Positions 26,574-34,258 of a stretch of 64,000 nucleotides of DNA are shown here, one piece after another. The stretch is from Achromobacter anxifer (GTDB lineage Bacteria; Pseudomonadota; Gammaproteobacteria; Burkholderiales; Burkholderiaceae_B): assembly GCF_903652925.1 (NCBI RefSeq), contig NZ_CAHLAR010000001.1:620001-684000 (forward strand), given 5' to 3'. A program made the translations under genes and the position numbers. The notes beneath the pieces are model-generated. The model saw only the letters and a program-made list of their open reading frames with translations. It ran no database searches and was not told the DNA's origin. Each line of letters begins with the position of its first letter. Within the stretch, counting starts at the first letter, position 1.

Positions 26574-29183
26574 TCAGCCGGCCTTCTGGTCGGCGCCGGA
26601 GGCTTCCAGGAAGTCCTGGGCGAAGCGCTGCAGCACGCCGCCGGCTTCGTAGATCGAGACTTCCTCGGCCGTGTCCAGGCGGCAGGTGACGGGGACCTGG
26701 ACGGTTTCGCCGTTGCGGCGATGGACTACCAGCGTCAAGTCGGCGCGAGGCTTGCGTTCGCCGATCACGTCATAGCTTTCGGTGCCGTCCAGGCCCAGCG
26801 TCTTGCGGTTGACGCCGGGCTTGAATTCCAGGGGCAGCACGCCCATGCCGATCAGGTTGGTGCGGTGGATGCGCTCGAAGCCTTCGGCCACGATGGCTTC
26901 CACGCCGGCCAGGCGCACGCCCTTGGCGGCCCAGTCGCGCGACGAGCCTTGGCCGTAGTCGGCGCCGGCCACGATGATCAGCGGCTGCTTGCGGTCCATA
27001 TAGGTCTCGATGGCTTCCCACATGCGCATGACCTTGCCTTCGGGCTCGACGCGGGCCAGCGAGCCCTGCTGCACCGTGCCGTCCTCGTTCTTCACCATTT
27101 CGTTGAAGAGCTTGGGGTTGGCGAAGGTGGCGCGCTGCGCGGTGAGGTGGTCGCCGCGGTGGGTGGCGTAGGAGTTGAAGTCCTCTTCGGGCAGGCCCAT
27201 CTTGTGCAGGTATTCACCCGCGGCGCTGTCCATCAGGATGGCGTTGGACGGCGACAGGTGGTCGGTGGTGATGTTGTCGCCCAGCACGGCCAGCGGCAGC
27301 ATGCCGCGCAGCGTGCGCTCGCCGGCCAGCGCGCCTTCCCAGTACGGAGGACGGCGGATGTAGGTGCTTTGCGGGCGCCATGCGTACAGCGGGCTGACGC
27401 CGGCCTGGCGCTCGTTCTGGATGCCGAACATGGGCGCGTAGACCTTGCGGAAGTGCTCGGGCTTGACCGCCGACTTGACCACGGCGTCGATCTCTTCGTC
27501 GCTGGGCCAGATGTCCTTCAGGCGGATCTCGCGGCCGCTGGCGTCGGTGCTCAGCACGTCGCGCTCGATGTCGAAGCGGATGGTGCCGGCAATGGCATAG
27601 GCCACGACCAGCGGCGGCGAGGCCAGGAAGGCCTGCTTGGCATAGGGGTGGATGCGGCCGTCGAAGTTGCGGTTGCCGGACAGCACGGCGGTGGCGTAGA
27701 GGTCGCGGTCGATGATTTCCTGCTGGATGACCGGATCCAGCGCGCCCGACATGCCGTTGCAAGTGGTACAGGCAAAGGCCACGACGCCGAAGCCCAGCTG
27801 CTCCAGTTCCGGCGTCAGGCCGGCTTCGTCCAGGTACAGCGACACGGCCTTGGATCCGGGGGCCAGGGAGCTCTTCACCCAGGGCTTGCGGGTCAGGCCC
27901 GCGCGGTTGGCGTTGCGCGCCAGCAGGCCGGCGGCGATGACGTTGCGCGGATTGCTGGTGTTGGTGCAGCTGGTGATGGCGGCGATGATCACGGCGCCGT
28001 CGGGCATCTGGCCGGGGTTGTTTTCCACCACGCCGGAGATGCCGCGCTCGGCCAGGTCGCTGACCGGCAGGCGGCGGTGCGGATTGGACGGACCGGCCAG
28101 GGTGCGCACCACGCTGGACAGGTCGAAGCGCAGCACGCGTTCGTACTCAGCGTGCTTGAGGCTGTCGGACCACAGGCCCGCGGTCTTGGCATAGTTCTCG
28201 ACCAGGGCGATCTGCTTGTCCTCGCGGCCGGTCAGGCGCAGGTAGTCGATGGTCTGCTGGTCGATGGAGAACATCGCGGCGGTGGCGCCGTACTCGGGCG
28301 CCATGTTCGAGATGGTGGCGCGGTCGCCCAGCGTGAGGCTGGCGGCGCCTTCGCCGTAGAACTCCAGGTAGGCGCCCACGACCTTTTCCTTGCGCAGGAA
28401 TTCGGTCAGGGTCAGCACGATGTCGGTGGCGGTGATGCCGGGCTGGGCGCGGCCAGTCAGTTCCACGCCGATGATGTCGGGCAGGCGCATCCACGAGGCG
28501 CGGCCCAGCATGACGTTCTCGGCTTCCAGGCCGCCCACGCCGATGGCGATCACGCCCAGCGCGTCGACGTGCGGCGTGTGGCTGTCGGTGCCGACCAGCG
28601 TGTCGGGGAAGGCCACGCCGTCCTGCGTGTAGATGACGGGCGACATCCGCTCCAGGTTGATCTGGTGCATGATGCCGTTGCCCGGCGGCACGACTTCGAT
28701 GTTGCGGAAGGCCTGCTTGGTCCAGTCGATGAAGTGGAAGCGGTCTTCGTTGCGGCGGTCTTCCACCGCGCGGTTCTTGGCGAAGGCGTCGGGGTCGTCG
28801 CCGCCGTATTCCACCGCCAGCGAGTGGTCGACGATCAGCTGCACCGGCACCACCGGGTTGACCTTGGCGGGGTCGCCGCCCTTGTCGGCGATGGCGTCGC
28901 GCAGGCCGGCCAGGTCCACCAGCGCGGTCTGGCCCAGGATGTCATGACAGACCACGCGCGCCGGGAACCACGGGAAGTCCAGGTCGCGGCGGCGCTCGAT
29001 CAGCTGCTTCAGCGCATCGGTCAGCATGGCCGGGTCGCAGCGGCGCACCAGGTTTTCGGCCAGCACGCGCGAGGTATAGGGCAGGCGGTCATAGGCCCCG
29101 GGCGAGATCGCCTCGACGGCGGCGCGGGTGTCGAAGTAGTCCAGGCGGGTGCCAGGCAGGGGCTTGCGGTAGTTTTGGTTCAT
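26574..29183 (-). CDS. acnD: AcnD, Fe/S-dependent 2-methylisocitrate dehydratase
   Basis: 869-aa aconitase-family enzyme that dehydrates 2-methylcitrate (AcnD route) in propionate catabolism. The [4Fe-4S] ligands are in SCTNTSNP and ACTTCNGMSG; VGTDSHTPHVDALGV and SGNRNFDGRIHP are further active-site regions. The length and the start MNQNYRKPLPGTRLDYFD are typical of AcnD rather than of housekeeping AcnA. Its start overlaps the GntR stop by 4 bp (ATGA), showing translational coupling. prpF follows. prpB lies in a different, divergent operon, and prpC is absent from the window. Confidence 0.96.
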   Translation of the reverse strand: MNQNYRKPLPGTRLDYFDTRAAVEAISPGAYDRLPYTSRVLAENLVRRCDPAMLTDALKQLIERRRDLDFPWFPARVVCHDILGQTALVDLAGLRDAIADKGGDPAKVNPVVPVQLIVDHSLAVEYGGDDPDAFAKNRAVEDRRNEDRFHFIDWTKQAFRNIEVVPPGNGIMHQINLERMSPVIYTQDGVAFPDTLVGTDSHTPHVDALGVIAIGVGGLEAENVMLGRASWMRLPDIIGVELTGRAQPGITATDIVLTLTEFLRKEKVVGAYLEFYGEGAASLTLGDRATISNMAPEYGATAAMFSIDQQTIDYLRLTGREDKQIALVENYAKTAGLWSDSLKHAEYERVLRFDLSSVVRTLAGPSNPHRRLPVSDLAERGISGVVENNPGQMPDGAVIIAAITSCTNTSNPRNVIAAGLLARNANRAGLTRKPWVKSSLAPGSKAVSLYLDEAGLTPELEQLGFGVVAFACTTCNGMSGALDPVIQQEIIDRDLYATAVLSGNRNFDGRIHPYAKQAFLASPPLVVAYAIAGTIRFDIERDVLSTDASGREIRLKDIWPSDEEIDAVVKSAVKPEHFRKVYAPMFGIQNERQAGVSPLYAWRPQSTYIRRPPYWEGALAGERTLRGMLPLAVLGDNITTDHLSPSNAILMDSAAGEYLHKMGLPEEDFNSYATHRGDHLTAQRATFANPKLFNEMVKNEDGTVQQGSLARVEPEGKVMRMWEAIETYMDRKQPLIIVAGADYGQGSSRDWAAKGVRLAGVEAIVAEGFERIHRTNLIGMGVLPLEFKPGVNRKTLGLDGTESYDVIGERKPRADLTLVVHRRNGETVQVPVTCRLDTAEEVSIYEAGGVLQRFAQDFLEASGADQKAG

Positions 29184-29890
29184 GCCTCGGTGCGCTGCAG
29201 GTTGCCCTGCGCGATCTGCTGTTCGATGTTGAGACGGGATACGCGGATGTGGCGGCGCATCAGGATTTCAGCCAACTCGCCGTCGCCGTCGGCGATGGCG
29301 TCAAGAATGCGGTGATGCTCGGCATAGGCCTGCCGGGGGCGGTTGGGAGTGGTGGAGTACTGGATGCGGTACATGCGCGCCAGTTGGTAGAGCTCGTCGC
29401 ACAGCATGCGGAACAGCATCTGGTTGCCGCTGCCTTTGACGATGCGGTAGTGGAAATCGTAGTCGCCTTCCTGCTGGTAATAGCCCAGCCCGGCCTGGAA
29501 GGCGGCGTCGCGTTCGTGCGCTTCCAGCACGGCGCGCAGCTCGGCGATCTCCGACGGCGGCATGCGCTCGGCGGCCAGGCGGCAGGCCATGCCTTCCAGC
29601 GATTCGCGGATTTCGTAGAGTTCGGACAGTTCCTGCTGCGACAGGGACACCACGCGAGCGCCGGCATGGGGCACGCGCACCAGCAGCTTCTGGCCTTCGA
29701 GGCGGTGCAGGGCTTCGCGCAGCGGGCCGCGGCTGACGCCGTGGATGCGGGCCAGCTCGGGCTCGGAAATCTTGCTGCCGGGGGCGATTTCGCCCTTGAC
29801 GATGGCGGACTGGATCTTGCGGAAGATGTGTTCCGCAAGCGTCTCGCCATCGCCGGAATCGGCGCCCGGCAGGGTCAGCACCTTGCTCAT
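29180..29890 (-). CDS. GntR-family (FadR-type) regulator of the acnD-prpF operon
   Basis: 236 aa from the ATG at 29890 (MSKVLTLPG); a TTG 30 bp upstream (29920) also opens the frame. N-terminal winged HTH (residues ~18-85, LARIHGVSRGPLREALHRLEGQKLL) and a C-terminal FCD ligand domain with the His/Asp-rich metal-site pattern (DFHYRIVKGSG, HHRILDAIADGD). GntR regulators are the usual partners of acnD/prpF in betaproteobacteria. It heads its own target operon. The start lacks a clear Shine-Dalgarno, and an operator-like repeat lies only 3 bp upstream, so repressor binding would also affect initiation. Confidence 0.9.
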   Translation of the reverse strand: MSKVLTLPGADSGDGETLAEHIFRKIQSAIVKGEIAPGSKISEPELARIHGVSRGPLREALHRLEGQKLLVRVPHAGARVVSLSQQELSELYEIRESLEGMACRLAAERMPPSEIAELRAVLEAHERDAAFQAGLGYYQQEGDYDFHYRIVKGSGNQMLFRMLCDELYQLARMYRIQYSTTPNRPRQAYAEHHRILDAIADGDGELAEILMRRHIRVSRLNIEQQIAQGNLQRTEA

Positions 29891-29892
29891 TG

Positions 29893-29964
29893 TGTTGACA
29901 ATCTGTCCTGAAAATATCAAAAACAGGGTATTTGAAGCGTTGGCTTCACAAGATTGTCAACAAT
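29893..29964. promoter_or_regulatory. pair of inverted GntR-type operator sites before the acnD operon
   Basis: TGTTGACAATCT (29893-29904) and its exact reverse complement AGATTGTCAACA (29951-29962) are 46 bp apart. The outer site extends to the near-palindrome ATTGTCAACAAT (29953-29964; arms ATTGT/ACAAT), typical of GntR/FadR-type operators. On the minus strand the outer site also contains TTGACA, a perfect -35 hexamer. Autoregulation by the adjacent GntR protein is the simplest reading. Confidence 0.65.
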
Positions 29965-30006
29965 TTACCCTCGCTCGCCGCCAGGCGCAAGCGCGGATGC
30001 GGCTTT

Positions 30007-30789
30007 TCAGCCGGCGGCCTCCAGCGCCATCTCTTGTTCGGCCTGCAGGCGTTTCTGCACCCAGGCGGCTTCGCGCCTGAGCATGGCGACGATGGCGGGG
30101 ATGCGTTCGGGCGGCATGCGCGCATGGAAGGTCGACAGGCTGAATGCGGCGAAGGGCGTGCCCTCGCCGTCCAGGATGGGCACGGCCACCGTGCGCACGT
30201 CGATGCCGCGGATGTCGCGCTGGGCGTAGCCCTGGCGGGTGAACTGCGCCAGTTCCTCGTAATAGCGCTCGTCCGGCGCCTGCTCGAACAGCGCGATGGT
30301 CCTGGCGTTGGCGTCGAGGATTTCGCGCGCCTCGGCGAGCGGCAGCGCCGACAGCAGCGCCAGGCTGCTGCCGCCCACGCCCAGCGGGCGGCGCACGCCC
30401 ACGTCCAGCACGAAGGCCTGGGACGGATGGGTGCCCGAGCGCCGGTCCACGCACACCATGTCCAGGCCGCTGCGGCGCGAGGCGAACACGGTGTCCTCGC
30501 TCTCCGCCGCCAGGCGGCTCACCGAAGCCCGGAACAGATCGCTGGTGTCGTAGCGCGCGGCGGCGGTCAGGCCGAATTCCGCGATGACCTGGCCCAGGAA
30601 GTAGCGCTTGCTGTCCCGGTCTTGCGCGACCAGGCCTTCGTTCATCAGTCCGGCGAGTATCCGGTGCACCGTGGGCTGGGCCAGGGCGGTGGCCGTGGTG
30701 ATGTCCGTCAGCCTGGCGCCGGCCCGATTGTGGTGGCTGACGATGCGAAGTATCAGGACTGCTCTTTCCAGGCTTTGCGCGCCAATCAT
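30007..30789 (-). CDS. IclR-family transcriptional regulator
   Basis: 260 aa: N-terminal winged HTH (residues ~5-65, LTDITTATALAQPTVHRILAGLMNEGLV) and a C-terminal IclR effector domain (~80-250, with DMVCVDRRSG and GVGGSSLALLSALP). It diverges from the prpB-Bug-isomerase-hydrolase operon across 144 bp of AT-rich DNA with two CTCCATA...TATGG sites. It is probably the ligand-responsive switch for that operon. Its neighbour on the other side, the GntR gene, controls the separate acnD-prpF unit. Confidence 0.92.
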   Translation of the reverse strand: MIGAQSLERAVLILRIVSHHNRAGARLTDITTATALAQPTVHRILAGLMNEGLVAQDRDSKRYFLGQVIAEFGLTAAARYDTSDLFRASVSRLAAESEDTVFASRRSGLDMVCVDRRSGTHPSQAFVLDVGVRRPLGVGGSSLALLSALPLAEAREILDANARTIALFEQAPDERYYEELAQFTRQGYAQRDIRGIDVRTVAVPILDGEGTPFAAFSLSTFHARMPPERIPAIVAMLRREAAWVQKRLQAEQEMALEAAG

Positions 30790-30795
30790 AGGTTC

Positions 30796-30915
30796 TCCAT
30801 ATGGTGGAATATAAATTGATATTTATCGGATGAATTTTTTATTGACTCTGCATTTTTACGGGAATAGGCTGTGATTTCATTGATTTACCCGTTTTAATTA
30901 ACTCCATAATATGGA
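30796..30915. promoter_or_regulatory. IclR/prpB divergent promoter with two matching dyads
   Basis: CTCCATATGG (30795-30804, extended by TGGA) lies just upstream of the iclR start, and CTCCATAATATGGA (30902-30915, a perfect TCCATA-A-TATGGA dyad) lies just upstream of prpB. A possible rightward promoter is TTGACT (30842-30847), 17 bp, TAGGCT (30865-30870). One site at each gene start suggests the IclR protein represses both directions. Confidence 0.55.
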
Positions 30916-30933
30916 CTTTATTTGGAAAAGGCA

Positions 30934-31836
30934 ATGAGCAATATGCACAGCACCCCCAATACCCCCGGCGCCCGTTTCCGCGCCGCCCTGCGCGAAGAGT
31001 CGCCGCTGCAGATCGTCGGCGCGATCAATCCCTATACCGCGATGATGGCCAAGACGCTGGGGTACCGGGCGCTGTACCTGGCCGGCGCCGGGGTTGCCAA
31101 TTACTCGCACGGGTTGCCGGACCTGGGCATCACCACCTTGAACGACGTGCTGGGCGATCTGCGCCGCGTGACCGACGCCTGCGACCTGCCGGTGCTGGTG
31201 GACGTGGACACGGGTTTCGGCGGCGCGTTCACCATCGCGCGGATGATGAAGGGCCTGATCAAGGACGGCGCGGCGGCGCTGCACATGGAAGACCAGGTGC
31301 AGCTCAAGCGCTGCGGCCACCGTCCGGGCAAGGAGATCGTCAGCAAGGAGGAAATGCTGGACCGGATCAAGGCGGCCGTGGACGCGCGCACCGATCCCTC
31401 TTTCTTCATCATTGCGCGCACCGACGCGCTGGCGATCGAAGGGCTGGACCGGGCGCTGGACCGCGCCGAAGCTTATATGGAGGCCGGGGCCGACATGATC
31501 TTCGCCGAAGCCTGCACCACGCTGGACGAGTACAGGGCTTTCGTCAGCCGCCTGAACCGTCCGCATTCGGTGCTGGCCAACATCACCGAATTTTCCAAGA
31601 CGCCGAACTTCACGACCGATCAATTGGCGGACGTGGGCGTGTCGGCCGCCTTGTATCCGCTGTCCGCGGCGCGCGCGATGAACGCCGCCGCGCTGAAGGT
31701 CTATGAAGCGATCCGCCACCAAGGCACGCAGAAGGACACGCTGGGCATCATGCAGACGCGCGAGGATCTCTACAAATTCCTCGACTACCACTCGTATGAA
31801 GCGCGCATCGACGCGCTGTTCTCGAAAGCAAAGTAA
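30934..31836 (+). CDS. prpB: PrpB-type methylisocitrate lyase
   Basis: 300 aa from the ATG at 30934 (a TTG at 30922 and an ATG at 30943 are alternatives). Isocitrate lyase/PEP mutase superfamily; cleaves 2-methylisocitrate to pyruvate and succinate. The catalytic loop [17 protein letters not shown] (with the Cys), [15 protein letters not shown] and [17 protein letters not shown] are close to E. coli PrpB as I recall it. Unusually it heads an operon with a Bug receptor, a carboxymethyl-hydroxymuconate isomerase and an FAH hydrolase, not with prpC. It may therefore serve an alternative substituted isocitrate (inference). Confidence 0.88.
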   Translation: MSNMHSTPNTPGARFRAALREESPLQIVGAINPYTAMMAKTLGYRALYLAGAGVANYSHGLPDLGITTLNDVLGDLRRVTDACDLPVLVDVDTGFGGAFTIARMMKGLIKDGAAALHMEDQVQLKRCGHRPGKEIVSKEEMLDRIKAAVDARTDPSFFIIARTDALAIEGLDRALDRAEAYMEAGADMIFAEACTTLDEYRAFVSRLNRPHSVLANITEFSKTPNFTTDQLADVGVSAALYPLSAARAMNAAALKVYEAIRHQGTQKDTLGIMQTREDLYKFLDYHSYEARIDALFSKAK

Positions 31837-31872
31837 GGCGGGCGTCCGACCCGTCCCTGGAGGAGACAGAAA

Positions 31873-32847
31873 ATGATCACCGCAATGCTCAGGCGGCTCG
31901 GCCTGGCCGCGCTGCTGGGGGCGGCGGCCGCCGGGCCGGCCGCGGCCGCCCAGCCCGCCTATCCCACGGGGCCGATCCGTCTGGTGGTCCCGTTCGCCAC
32001 GGGCGGAGGCACCGACGTCGTGTCGCGGGTGCTGGCCAAGGAGTTGACGAGTTCGCTGGGGAAGACCGTGTTCGTCGACAACAAGCCGGGCGCGAACGGC
32101 ACCATCGGCACCATGTCCGCGCTGCAGGCCGCGCCCGACGGCTACACGCTGCTGCTGGCCATCGAGGCCACGGTCGCCATCAATCCCGGCCTGTACAAGT
32201 ACGTGAAGTACCGGCCGGGCGACTTCGAGGCGATCTCGCTGGTGTCCAAGCAGCCCTACCTGATCGTGGCCAATCCCGCGCTCAAGGCCGGTTCGCTGTC
32301 CGAGCTGGTGGCGCAGGCCAAGGCCGAGCCGGGCAAGCTGAACTACGCCACTGGCGCCAGCGCGGCCTTCCTGGCGGGCGAGCTGTTCAAGTCCACGGCC
32401 GGCGTCGACATCGGCAACGTGCCCTACAAGGGTTCGGGCGAAGCGATCACGGACGTGCTGGGTGGCCGCGTGGAGCTGATGGTGGCCAGCCCCGTCTCCG
32501 TCATGCCCCAGATCAAGAGCGGCAAGCTCAAGGTGCTGGCGGTGACCAGCGCGCACCGCTATGCGCTGTTGCCGGACGTGCCCACCGTGGCCGAGCAGGG
32601 CTACCCCGGCTTCGACGCCGAGGGCTGGTACGGCCTGGTCGCGCCCAAGGGCACGCCGGCGCACATCGTCGCGACGCTTAACGCCAAGATCGCCGCCGCG
32701 ATGCAGTCGCCGGAACTGCAGGCCCAGTTCCAGACCGCCGGGGTCGAGCCCGCGCAAAGCGGCGCGGCCGAGTTCGCCGACTACATGCAGTCCGAGTCCG
32801 CGCGTTGGGCGGGCGTGATCAAGCAGGCGGGCATAGAACCGCAATGA
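31873..32847 (+). CDS. Bug-family (TctC) tripartite tricarboxylate transporter receptor
   Basis: 324 aa with an Ala-rich signal peptide (to about residue 27, AAAAQPAYP) and the Bug pattern YPTGPIRLVVPFATGGGTDVVSR, followed by NKPGANGTIGT. A GGAG ribosome site lies 8 bp upstream. It sits between prpB and the isomerase gene in the IclR-controlled operon. The setting suggests uptake of the tricarboxylate or aromatic-derived acid that the operon degrades. As with the other Bug genes here, no tctAB genes accompany it. Confidence 0.92.
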   Translation: MITAMLRRLGLAALLGAAAAGPAAAAQPAYPTGPIRLVVPFATGGGTDVVSRVLAKELTSSLGKTVFVDNKPGANGTIGTMSALQAAPDGYTLLLAIEATVAINPGLYKYVKYRPGDFEAISLVSKQPYLIVANPALKAGSLSELVAQAKAEPGKLNYATGASAAFLAGELFKSTAGVDIGNVPYKGSGEAITDVLGGRVELMVASPVSVMPQIKSGKLKVLAVTSAHRYALLPDVPTVAEQGYPGFDAEGWYGLVAPKGTPAHIVATLNAKIAAAMQSPELQAQFQTAGVEPAQSGAAEFADYMQSESARWAGVIKQAGIEPQ

Positions 32848-32900
32848 AGCGCCGGAGCCCCGGCGCACACACATTCAACCCAGGAATCAAGGAGACCATC

Positions 32901-33296
32901 GTGCCGCACGCATGGATCGAATACAGCGCGAACATACAGCAGGAACCCGAAGTGCAGGCCTTGAAGCAGACCCTGCGCGACGCCATCGTGGAAGCGGGCA
33001 TCTTTCCGCTGGCCGGCGTGCGCATCCGCGCCGCCGCCATCGATGACTATCTGGTGGCGGACGACGATCCCGAAAACGCCTTCGTGCACGTGGTGCTGCG
33101 CGTGGGCGCGGGCCGCGACGAAGCCACCCGCAAGAAGGCGGCCGACGGCATCTTCGCCCGCATCACCGCGGCGCTGGCGCGTCTGAGCGCCGCCGGCCCG
33201 CTGGCAATCGCCTTTGAAGTGCAGGAAATGGACAAGCTGCTGAACTACAAGGCCAACAACCTGCACGACTACCTGAAACGCCGCGCCGCCGCGTGA
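32901..33296 (+). CDS. 5-carboxymethyl-2-hydroxymuconate isomerase-like tautomerase
   Basis: 131 aa. GTG start at 32901 is supported by AAGGAG 7 bp upstream, and gives Pro at position 2 (MPHAWIEYSANI), which after Met removal is the catalytic Pro1 of the tautomerase superfamily. CHMI enzymes of homoprotocatechuate degradation have the same length and the same MPH-x-x-x-EY-x-NI start. The next gene encodes an FAH-family hydrolase/hydratase, a usual partner in meta-cleavage product processing. No ring-cleavage dioxygenase is in the operon, so the true substrate may differ. Confidence 0.87.
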   Translation: MPHAWIEYSANIQQEPEVQALKQTLRDAIVEAGIFPLAGVRIRAAAIDDYLVADDDPENAFVHVVLRVGAGRDEATRKKAADGIFARITAALARLSAAGPLAIAFEVQEMDKLLNYKANNLHDYLKRRAAA

Positions 33297-33324
33297 CGGC
33301 CTGTTCCAACCTTACTTTCATCCC

Positions 33325-34212
33325 ATGACTATGCAATTCGTTTCCTATCTGCGCGATGGGCAGGCCGGCTTCGGCCTCATGTCCGGCAACGGCCAGGGCA
33401 TCATCGAACTGGGCGCCCGGCTGGCCGATTGCGCCACGCTGCGACTGGCCATCGAAACCGACCGCCTCGACGCGCTGGCCGAAAAGTACGGCGCGCGCGC
33501 GGCTGACCTGGACACCGCCGCCGTGACGCTGCTGCCTCCGGTGCCCCAGCCCGACAAGATCCTCTGCGTCGGCGTCAACTACGGCGAACGCAACGCCGAA
33601 TACAAGGACAACTCCGACGCGCCCAAGTACCCCAGCCTGTTCCTGCGCACGCCGGGCACGGTCGTGGGCCACCGGGTTCCGCTGGTCAAGCCCGCGGTAT
33701 CCGATCAGTTCGACTACGAAGGCGAGATCGTGCTCGTCATCGGCAAGGAGGGGCGCCACATTCCCGAGAACCGGGCGCTGGAGCACGTGGCTGGCCTGAG
33801 CATCGCCAACGAAGGCTCGGTGCGCGACTGGCTGCGCCACGGCAAGTTCAACGTGACGCAGGGCAAGAACTTCGAGCGCAGCGGCAGCATCGGCCCTTGG
33901 ATGACGCGGGTCGGCTCGCCCCGCGAACTGCAAGGGCTGACGGTCAGCACCCGTGTCAACGGCGAACTGCGCCAGCAGGACACGACGGACAATATGATGT
34001 TTCCGTTCGCGCGCCTGATCCACTACATCTCCACGTTTGCGCGGCTCCTGCCGGGCGACCTGATCCTGACGGGCACGCCGACTGGCGCCGGCGCGCGCTT
34101 CGATCCGCCGCGCTATCTCAAGGCGGGCGACGTGGTGCGGGTGGAAGTGTCCGGCGTGGGGGCGCTGGAGAACGAAGTGGTGGACGAGGCCGCGCCCGCC
34201 GCGGCGCGCTGA
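33325..34212 (+). CDS. fumarylacetoacetate hydrolase family protein
   Basis: 295 aa. FAH fold; the metal ligands are in DYEGEIVLVIG (E-x-E) and an upstream Glu/Asp, with NYGERNAEYKDN and FARLIHYISTFARLLPGDLILTGTPTGAG being the conserved core and C-terminal motif. Family members hydrolyse acylpyruvates or hydrate/decarboxylate keto-enol acids. It starts 28 bp after the isomerase and is the last gene of the operon, converging on the FMO gene with a hairpin between. Confidence 0.9.
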   Translation: MTMQFVSYLRDGQAGFGLMSGNGQGIIELGARLADCATLRLAIETDRLDALAEKYGARAADLDTAAVTLLPPVPQPDKILCVGVNYGERNAEYKDNSDAPKYPSLFLRTPGTVVGHRVPLVKPAVSDQFDYEGEIVLVIGKEGRHIPENRALEHVAGLSIANEGSVRDWLRHGKFNVTQGKNFERSGSIGPWMTRVGSPRELQGLTVSTRVNGELRQQDTTDNMMFPFARLIHYISTFARLLPGDLILTGTPTGAGARFDPPRYLKAGDVVRVEVSGVGALENEVVDEAAPAAAR

Positions 34213-34215
34213 GCG

Positions 34216-34250
34216 CCGCGGACGTCCGGCGTCTTGCCGGGCGTCCGCGG
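34216..34250. terminator. two-part hairpin between FAH and FMO genes
   Basis: CCGCGGACG (34216-34224) pairs with CGTCCGCGG (34242-34250), and inside it CCGGC (34226-34230) pairs with GCCGG (34236-34240), giving about 15 bp around a 5-base loop. It fills the 46-bp gap between two converging genes, as expected for a shared terminator. There is no strong T tract. Confidence 0.6.
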
Positions 34251-34258
34251 GACGGGCG

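Noticed and set aside
25749-29315. 1188-codon open frame on the plus strand across prpF, acnD and gntR
   Set aside because: It is antisense to well-recognised enzymes. Its translation is rich in Gly, Ala, His, Val and Gln with no known motif, which is the usual shadow of high-GC third positions.
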